From: Rhodoplanes sp. Z2-YC6860
Lineage (GTDB): Bacteria > Pseudomonadota > Alphaproteobacteria > Rhizobiales > Xanthobacteraceae
Length of the DNA stretch: 64,000 bases
Reading direction: 5' to 3'
NCBI RefSeq assembly: GCF_001579845.1
Contig: NZ_CP007440.1
Location: 1,302,001-1,366,000 of the forward strand
The position numbers were made by a program, and so were the translations under genes. Each line of letters begins with the position of its first letter. The first letter of the stretch is position 1. The notes beneath the pieces were generated by a model that was not told the origin of the DNA, did no database searches, and worked only from the letters and a program-made list of their open reading frames with translations. Below are positions 60,075 to 64,000 of this stretch, piece after piece.

Positions 60075-60749
60075 TCAGCGCATCAGGCCGAATCGCCTGG
60101 CCAGGAATTCGCCGCCGTGACGCAATCCTTCCTGGTCGATGCCGTGGCCGACGCCGGGCGACATGTGCCATTCGACCGGGACCTCCAGCGCAGCCAGATC
60201 CTGGGCGCTCTGGAACAACGCCTGCGGCGGGATCAGTTGATCCTCGTCGCCATGGACCAGCAGCACCGGCGGCCGGCCCTTGATCTCGCCTTTGACCGCG
60301 GCGGGCTCGGCTTCTTCAGGCAGCACGAACAGCCCGGAATAGCCGACGATGGCGGCCGGCGGCACCGCGCGGCGCAGCCCGACGTGCAGCGACATCATGG
60401 TGCCCTGGCTGAAGCCGACCAGAGCCAGTGCCTGCGGCGGCAGCTTGCGGCGCGCGAGCTCGGCATCGAGGAAGCGTTCCAGAACGGGGGCAGCCTTGCG
60501 CACCCCGTTCCAGCGCTCGTCCTGGGCACGGGTGAACAGGTCGAACCACTGCCGTCCTGTCGGGGCCTGGCCGCAGGGTTCCGGCGCGTGCGGCGAGACA
60601 AAGGCGGTATCCGGAAGCAGCGGCTGCCAGGCGCGGCCGATCTCGATCAGGTCGTTGCCGTCGGCGCCATAGCCATGAAGGAAAACCACCAGGCGTTTCG
60701 CCTGTCCGCCGCGCGGCTCAATCCGCGGTCCGTCGAGTTCACCGGCCAT
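60075..60749 (-). CDS. Alpha/beta hydrolase, carboxylesterase/phospholipase type (YpfH-like)
   Basis: 224 residues. FLHGYGADGNDLIEIG gives the oxyanion region, LVGFSQGTMMSLHV the nucleophile elbow (GFSQG), VHGDEDQLIPP the acid and GVGHGID the catalytic His. It is a cytoplasmic serine esterase of broad range. ATG 60749 (MAGELDG) was taken as start. It lies 12 bases after the glycosylase gene on the same strand, so the two may share a message. Confidence 0.92.
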   Translation of the reverse strand: MAGELDGPRIEPRGGQAKRLVVFLHGYGADGNDLIEIGRAWQPLLPDTAFVSPHAPEPCGQAPTGRQWFDLFTRAQDERWNGVRKAAPVLERFLDAELARRKLPPQALALVGFSQGTMMSLHVGLRRAVPPAAIVGYSGLFVLPEEAEPAAVKGEIKGRPPVLLVHGDEDQLIPPQALFQSAQDLAALEVPVEWHMSPGVGHGIDQEGLRHGGEFLARRFGLMR

Positions 60750-60761
60750 TTGTCTCAACAC

Positions 60762-61559
60762 TCACTTGTTGCGCGGACGCGCCGCTCCGTTGGCTTTCTC
60801 GATAGCTCTCTTGATAACTCTCTTGGCAACGGCCTTCTTGGCCATCGCCTTCTTCGTCACTGTCTTGGCCACCCGCTTGGCCTTCACGGGCGGCCAGGCA
60901 GGTTTGACTGGCGTCGGCGCCATCACGCCTTCCCGACGCTTCACCACATGATAGTAGGCCCAGAACAGGTGCGCGGCCACGCCGCGCCATGGCCGCCACG
61001 GCTCGCCGAGCTTGATCATCTCTTTGGCGTCCGGCCGCTCCTTGAGATCGAGCACGAGCTTCACAGCTTCTTGCACGGCGAGATCGCCGGCCGGCCAAGC
61101 GTCGGCATTGCCAAGGCAGAACAGCAGATAAATATCCGCGGTCCATGGCCCGATGCCGTGCAGCGCCGTCAGCGCGGCGTGGGCGTCGTCGGCCTCCATC
61201 TGCGCGACCTTGTCGAGGTCGATGTCGCCGTCGGCGATGGCTTTGCCGATCGCCCTGATGGACTTGATCTTGGCCATCGACAGGCCCAGCCGCTTGAGCT
61301 TGTCGGTGCGCGCAAGCCGCACGGCGTCGTGGTGGAACGGGTCGAAGGCGGCAAACAGCCGGTCGCGCATCGCCGCAGCACTTGCGGTCGAAACCTGCTG
61401 GCCGCAGACGATCGCGCACAGCCCCGCATAGCCGCCTTCGCGGCGGCGCAGCGCCGGCATCCCGGTCTTTTCCAGGATCGGCGCAAGCCGGGCGTCCTGC
61501 GCCACCAGCGCGGTCATGCCGGCCTGAAGATCGGTCTCGGTGTGGAGAAACGACGACAT
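60762..61559 (-). CDS. DNA-3-methyladenine glycosylase II (AlkA-like, HhH-GPD) with Lys/Ala-rich tail
   Basis: 265 residues. The HhH-GPD motif is ALHGIGPWTADIYLLF followed by the catalytic Asp in DAWPAGDLAV. It removes alkylated bases in base excision repair. The last 45 residues form a basic tail rich in Lys and Ala (KAKRVAKTVTKKAMAKKAVA), probably adding unspecific DNA affinity; typical AlkA lacks it. It is followed by the esterase gene. Confidence 0.9.
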   Translation of the reverse strand: MSSFLHTETDLQAGMTALVAQDARLAPILEKTGMPALRRREGGYAGLCAIVCGQQVSTASAAAMRDRLFAAFDPFHHDAVRLARTDKLKRLGLSMAKIKSIRAIGKAIADGDIDLDKVAQMEADDAHAALTALHGIGPWTADIYLLFCLGNADAWPAGDLAVQEAVKLVLDLKERPDAKEMIKLGEPWRPWRGVAAHLFWAYYHVVKRREGVMAPTPVKPAWPPVKAKRVAKTVTKKAMAKKAVAKRVIKRAIEKANGAARPRNK

Positions 61560-61680
61560 GGATTTTCGCTTGGGGTGATCTGAGGATGTTCAAAGCATAC
61601 TGGGCATCGCGGTCAATAGGTGTGCGAGACCGTTTGGGATGGCATGATGGCCGGCGAATGCATGTGTGGCCGATTAACTG

Positions 61681-62556
61681 ATGACGCAACCCGTTTTTCG
61701 CTTTGCCCCGAGTCCGAACGGGTATCTGCATCTCGGTCACGCGCTTTCGGCGCTGCTCAACTTCGACATGGCGCGGGCGGCCGGCGGCCGGTTTGTTCTC
61801 CGGATGGAGGACATCGACGGGACGCGTTGCCGGCCGGAGTTCGAGGCCGCGATCGTCGAGGACCTCGCCTGGCTCGGCCTCGAATGGGAGCAGCCGGTGC
61901 GACGCCAGTCGGCGCACTTCGACGAATACCGCACGGCGCTCGACAGGCTCGATGCGATGCGCCTGACATTCCCTGCCTTCGAGAGCCGCGCCGAGATCGC
62001 TCACATGATCGCCGACCGCGATGTGCGCGAGCGCTGGCCGCGCGATCCCGATGGCGTGCCCATTTATCCCGGCGCGGCGCGGCAGATGCGCCACGACGAT
62101 CGGCTGGCGCGTATGGCGCGTGGCGACGCTTTCGCGATCCGGCTCGATATCGAGCGCGCCATGGAATGGTCCGGGCCGCTGACATGGGCCGAGACCGGAT
62201 CAGGCCCGCAGCGCGAGACCGGCGCGATCGCGGCCGATCCCGCGGCCTGGGGCGATGTCATCGTCGGCCGCAAGGAGACACCGACCAGTTATCATCTGTC
62301 GGTCGTGCTCGACGACGCGTTGCAGGGCGTCACCCATGTGGTGCGCGGCCAGGACCTGTTCTGGGCGACCAGCGTGCATCGCTTGCTGCAATCGCTGCTC
62401 GACCTGCCGGCGCCGATCTACCATCACCACCGGCTCATGCTGGATAGCGAGGGACGCAAGCTGTCCAAATCGACGCAAGCGACAGGCCTGCGTGAGCTGC
62501 GGATGGCCGGCGCCACGCCTGCGGATATCCGCAGGCTTGTCGGCCTCGCTGCATAG
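61681..62556 (+). CDS. gluQ: Glutamyl-Q tRNA(Asp) synthetase
   Basis: 291 residues, about the length of the class I catalytic core without an anticodon domain, as in YadB/GluQRS. FAPSPNGYLHLGHALSALLN holds HLGH (17-20), and KLSKS is near the C-terminus. It attaches glutamate to queuosine in tRNA-Asp. The zinc-binding Cys seen in E. coli GluQ (CxC and a later C) are replaced here (TFPAFESRAEI, YPGAARQ). It is followed at 34 bases by a hybrid kinase gene. Confidence 0.9.
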   Translation: MTQPVFRFAPSPNGYLHLGHALSALLNFDMARAAGGRFVLRMEDIDGTRCRPEFEAAIVEDLAWLGLEWEQPVRRQSAHFDEYRTALDRLDAMRLTFPAFESRAEIAHMIADRDVRERWPRDPDGVPIYPGAARQMRHDDRLARMARGDAFAIRLDIERAMEWSGPLTWAETGSGPQRETGAIAADPAAWGDVIVGRKETPTSYHLSVVLDDALQGVTHVVRGQDLFWATSVHRLLQSLLDLPAPIYHHHRLMLDSEGRKLSKSTQATGLRELRMAGATPADIRRLVGLAA

Positions 62557-62590
62557 CCGCACGGCGCCTGCCGTGCCATCTTGATCGCCG

Positions 62591-63781
62591 ATGGCAAAGG
62601 CCAAACGCAAGAAACCTGTCAGGACACCCGCGAAGAAGCGGAGCAAGGTCCGTCGCCCGTCGCGCCGTTCCGCGACCGAGGTGGCGCTGGCCTCGCTCGC
62701 GCACGAGATCCGCACGCCGCTCACCGGCATCCTGGCGCTGGCCGAGCTGCTCAACACATCCGATCTGCCGGACCGCGAGCGGCACTGGGCCGAGACCATC
62801 CGCGGTGCGGCCGATCATCTGGCGCGCCTGACCGCCTTTGTGGTCGATGCCGCCAGGGCCGACGCGAGAGGGTTGGCGCTCCGCGCCGAAAGCTTCTCGC
62901 CGCGGGAGCTTTCGCGTTCGGTCGCGGGACTGCTGGCGGTGCGCGCCGAGGGCAAGGGACTCGAAGTCCGAACCGAGATCAGCGACGGCCTGCCGGCGCG
63001 CCTCGAGGGCGACGTGGTGCGGCTGCGCAGCGCGCTGGAAAATCTGGTCGACAACGCGGTGAAGTTCACCGAGCACGGCCGTGTCGGCTTTGCTGCATCG
63101 GCCGGGCGCGCCGGAAAGGGCCGCGTGCGGCTCACCTTCACGGTGACGGACAGCGGCATCGGCATCACGCCCGCCGAGTTGAAGCAATTGTTCCAGCCAT
63201 TCGCCCAGGCCAATCCCGACATCGCGCGGCGCTTCGGCGGCACCGGGCTGGGCCTCGTCTTCGTCAAAAGGATCGCCGAGGTGATGGGCGGCGATCTCAA
63301 GGTCACGAGCAAACTTGGGCGTGGCAGCACGTTCCGCATGACGGTGGTGCTGGAAAATGGCGCGGCCGCGGCGCCGGGCGCGGCCGACATGGTCGCGGTG
63401 CCGAGCCTTCGCGTGTTGTGCGTCGAGGACAATCCTTACGGCCGCGTCGTGCTCGGCACCATCCTGCGCGAGCTCGGCCACACGGTCAGCTTCGTCGGGC
63501 GCGGCGATCTTGCGGTCGAGATCGTTGAGCGGGGCGAGCACGATGTGGTGCTGATGGACGTGACGCTGAACGGAATCGACGGCGTCGAGGCCACGCGGCG
63601 CATTCGCGCGCTGCCCGCGCCCCCGGGCAAGATTCCGATCGTCGGCGTGTCGGGGCAGACCGAAGCCCACGATGAAGCCGCGGCGCGCGCGGCCGGCATG
63701 GACGGCTATCTGCGCAAGCCGGTCACGCCGGCCGAGCTGTACTCGGCCTTGCAGGCGGTCAGCCGCGTCAGCGGCGCCTGA
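62591..63781 (+). CDS. Soluble hybrid histidine kinase with receiver domain
   Basis: 396 residues. A basic N-terminal tail (KAKRKKPVRTPAKKRSK) is followed directly by the H-box LAHEIRTPLTG (H38), then the N-box ENLVDNAVKF, G1 DSGIGI and G2 FGGTGLGL. A receiver domain follows with VEDN and phospho-acceptor D323 (VLMDVTLNG) and a switch Lys in YLRKPV. There is no sensor domain and no membrane helix, so the signal must come from a partner protein or the tail. The target is unknown. Confidence 0.92.
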   Translation: MAKAKRKKPVRTPAKKRSKVRRPSRRSATEVALASLAHEIRTPLTGILALAELLNTSDLPDRERHWAETIRGAADHLARLTAFVVDAARADARGLALRAESFSPRELSRSVAGLLAVRAEGKGLEVRTEISDGLPARLEGDVVRLRSALENLVDNAVKFTEHGRVGFAASAGRAGKGRVRLTFTVTDSGIGITPAELKQLFQPFAQANPDIARRFGGTGLGLVFVKRIAEVMGGDLKVTSKLGRGSTFRMTVVLENGAAAAPGAADMVAVPSLRVLCVEDNPYGRVVLGTILRELGHTVSFVGRGDLAVEIVERGEHDVVLMDVTLNGIDGVEATRRIRALPAPPGKIPIVGVSGQTEAHDEAAARAAGMDGYLRKPVTPAELYSALQAVSRVSGA

Positions 63782-64000
63782 TCAAACCGATGATCAGCAG
63801 CAGGATCACCGCGCCGATGGTGGCGTTGATGATCGCGCCGACGATGCCGCCGCCGATAGCGATCCCAAGGCGCGGCAGGAGCCATCCCGCGATAAAGGCG
63901 CCGACAATACCGATCACGATATCGCCGATCAGGCCGAAACCGCCGCCGCGGACGATCAGACCGGCGAGCCAGCCCGCGATAGCACCCACGAGCAGGAAAA
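63768..64000 (-). CDS. GlsB/YeaQ/YmgE family membrane protein (5' end beyond the window)
   Basis: Only the C-terminal 76 or so residues are inside; the frame is open to the right edge (FLLVGAIAGWLAGL...). Three Gly-rich helices with GFGLIGDIVIGIVGAFIAGWLLP are the transglycosylase-associated/YeaQ signature. Such small proteins are often stress-induced. Its stop overlaps the end of the convergent kinase gene by 14 bases. Confidence 0.88.
   Translation of the reverse strand, partial: FLLVGAIAGWLAGLIVRGGGFGLIGDIVIGIVGAFIAGWLLPRLGIAIGGGIVGAIINATIGAVILLLIIGLIRRR

Noticed and set aside
1-64000. CRISPR array
   Set aside because: No regularly spaced short direct repeats with unique spacers were seen; the repeats present are dispersed palindromes.

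Overview
The window is from a GC-rich alphaproteobacterium, most likely a member of the Hyphomicrobiales (Bradyrhizobium/Rhodopseudomonas/Xanthobacteraceae-like). This rests on protein character, on an unusually large set of Bug-type solute receptors, on two chemoreceptors ending in EEF, and on abundant palindromic interspersed repeats of the Rhizobiales kind. I see about 56 credible genes, one tRNA, and no CRISPR array, rRNA, phage or transposase.

Region by region: (1) 0.3-5.3 kb, minus strand, is a run of four oxidative genes (HD-domain diiron-oxygenase-like protein, cytochrome P450, 2Fe-2S subunit, molybdopterin hydroxylase). It is divergent from a NitT/TauT-type ABC ATPase, a Bug receptor, a NitT/TauT receptor and an LVIVD propeller protein (5.5-10.0 kb). 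(2) 10.1-19.4 kb holds a DUF559 nuclease bracketed by inverted repeats, a CobW GTPase, LemA/DUF2207, an amidohydrolase and four more Bug receptors. (3) 19.4-31.4 kb holds an enoyl-CoA hydratase, two MetE-like methyltransferases, a PhoA/PhoD phosphatase pair with a Pho box, two ABC permeases that probably complete the split transporter of region 1, a SAF-domain oxidoreductase and a flavin monooxygenase. (4) 31.7-35.7 kb holds two tandem chemoreceptors whose signalling domains share about 659 identical bases. (5) 35.7-40.8 kb holds small stress-type genes, an SbmA/BacA-like ABC protein and an Nramp transporter.

(6) 41.3-44.1 kb is a lower-GC patch next to tRNA-Leu(CAA), framed by imperfect 75-bp direct repeats, carrying a LysR gene behind an FNR/FixK-type box. 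(7) 44.3-50.5 kb holds DsbB, a metallo-hydrolase and a LysR/Bug/flavoprotein unit. (8) 50.5-59.4 kb is a catabolic block with two Bug receptors, RidA and a RidA-RidA fusion, LysR/NmrA, and TetR divergent from deacetylase-FAH-GST-Bug. It is flanked by two copies of the 3' end of an HNH nuclease gene, suggesting insertion at that 3' end. (9) 59.4-64.0 kb is ordinary core-like content: HNH nuclease, carboxylesterase, AlkA-type glycosylase, glutamyl-Q tRNA(Asp) synthetase, a soluble hybrid kinase and a GlsB-type membrane protein.

The general theme is scavenging and degradation of small organic acids or aromatics: many periplasmic receptors, oxygenases and hydrolases, each near local regulators. 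All function calls come from reading motifs; no database search was run.
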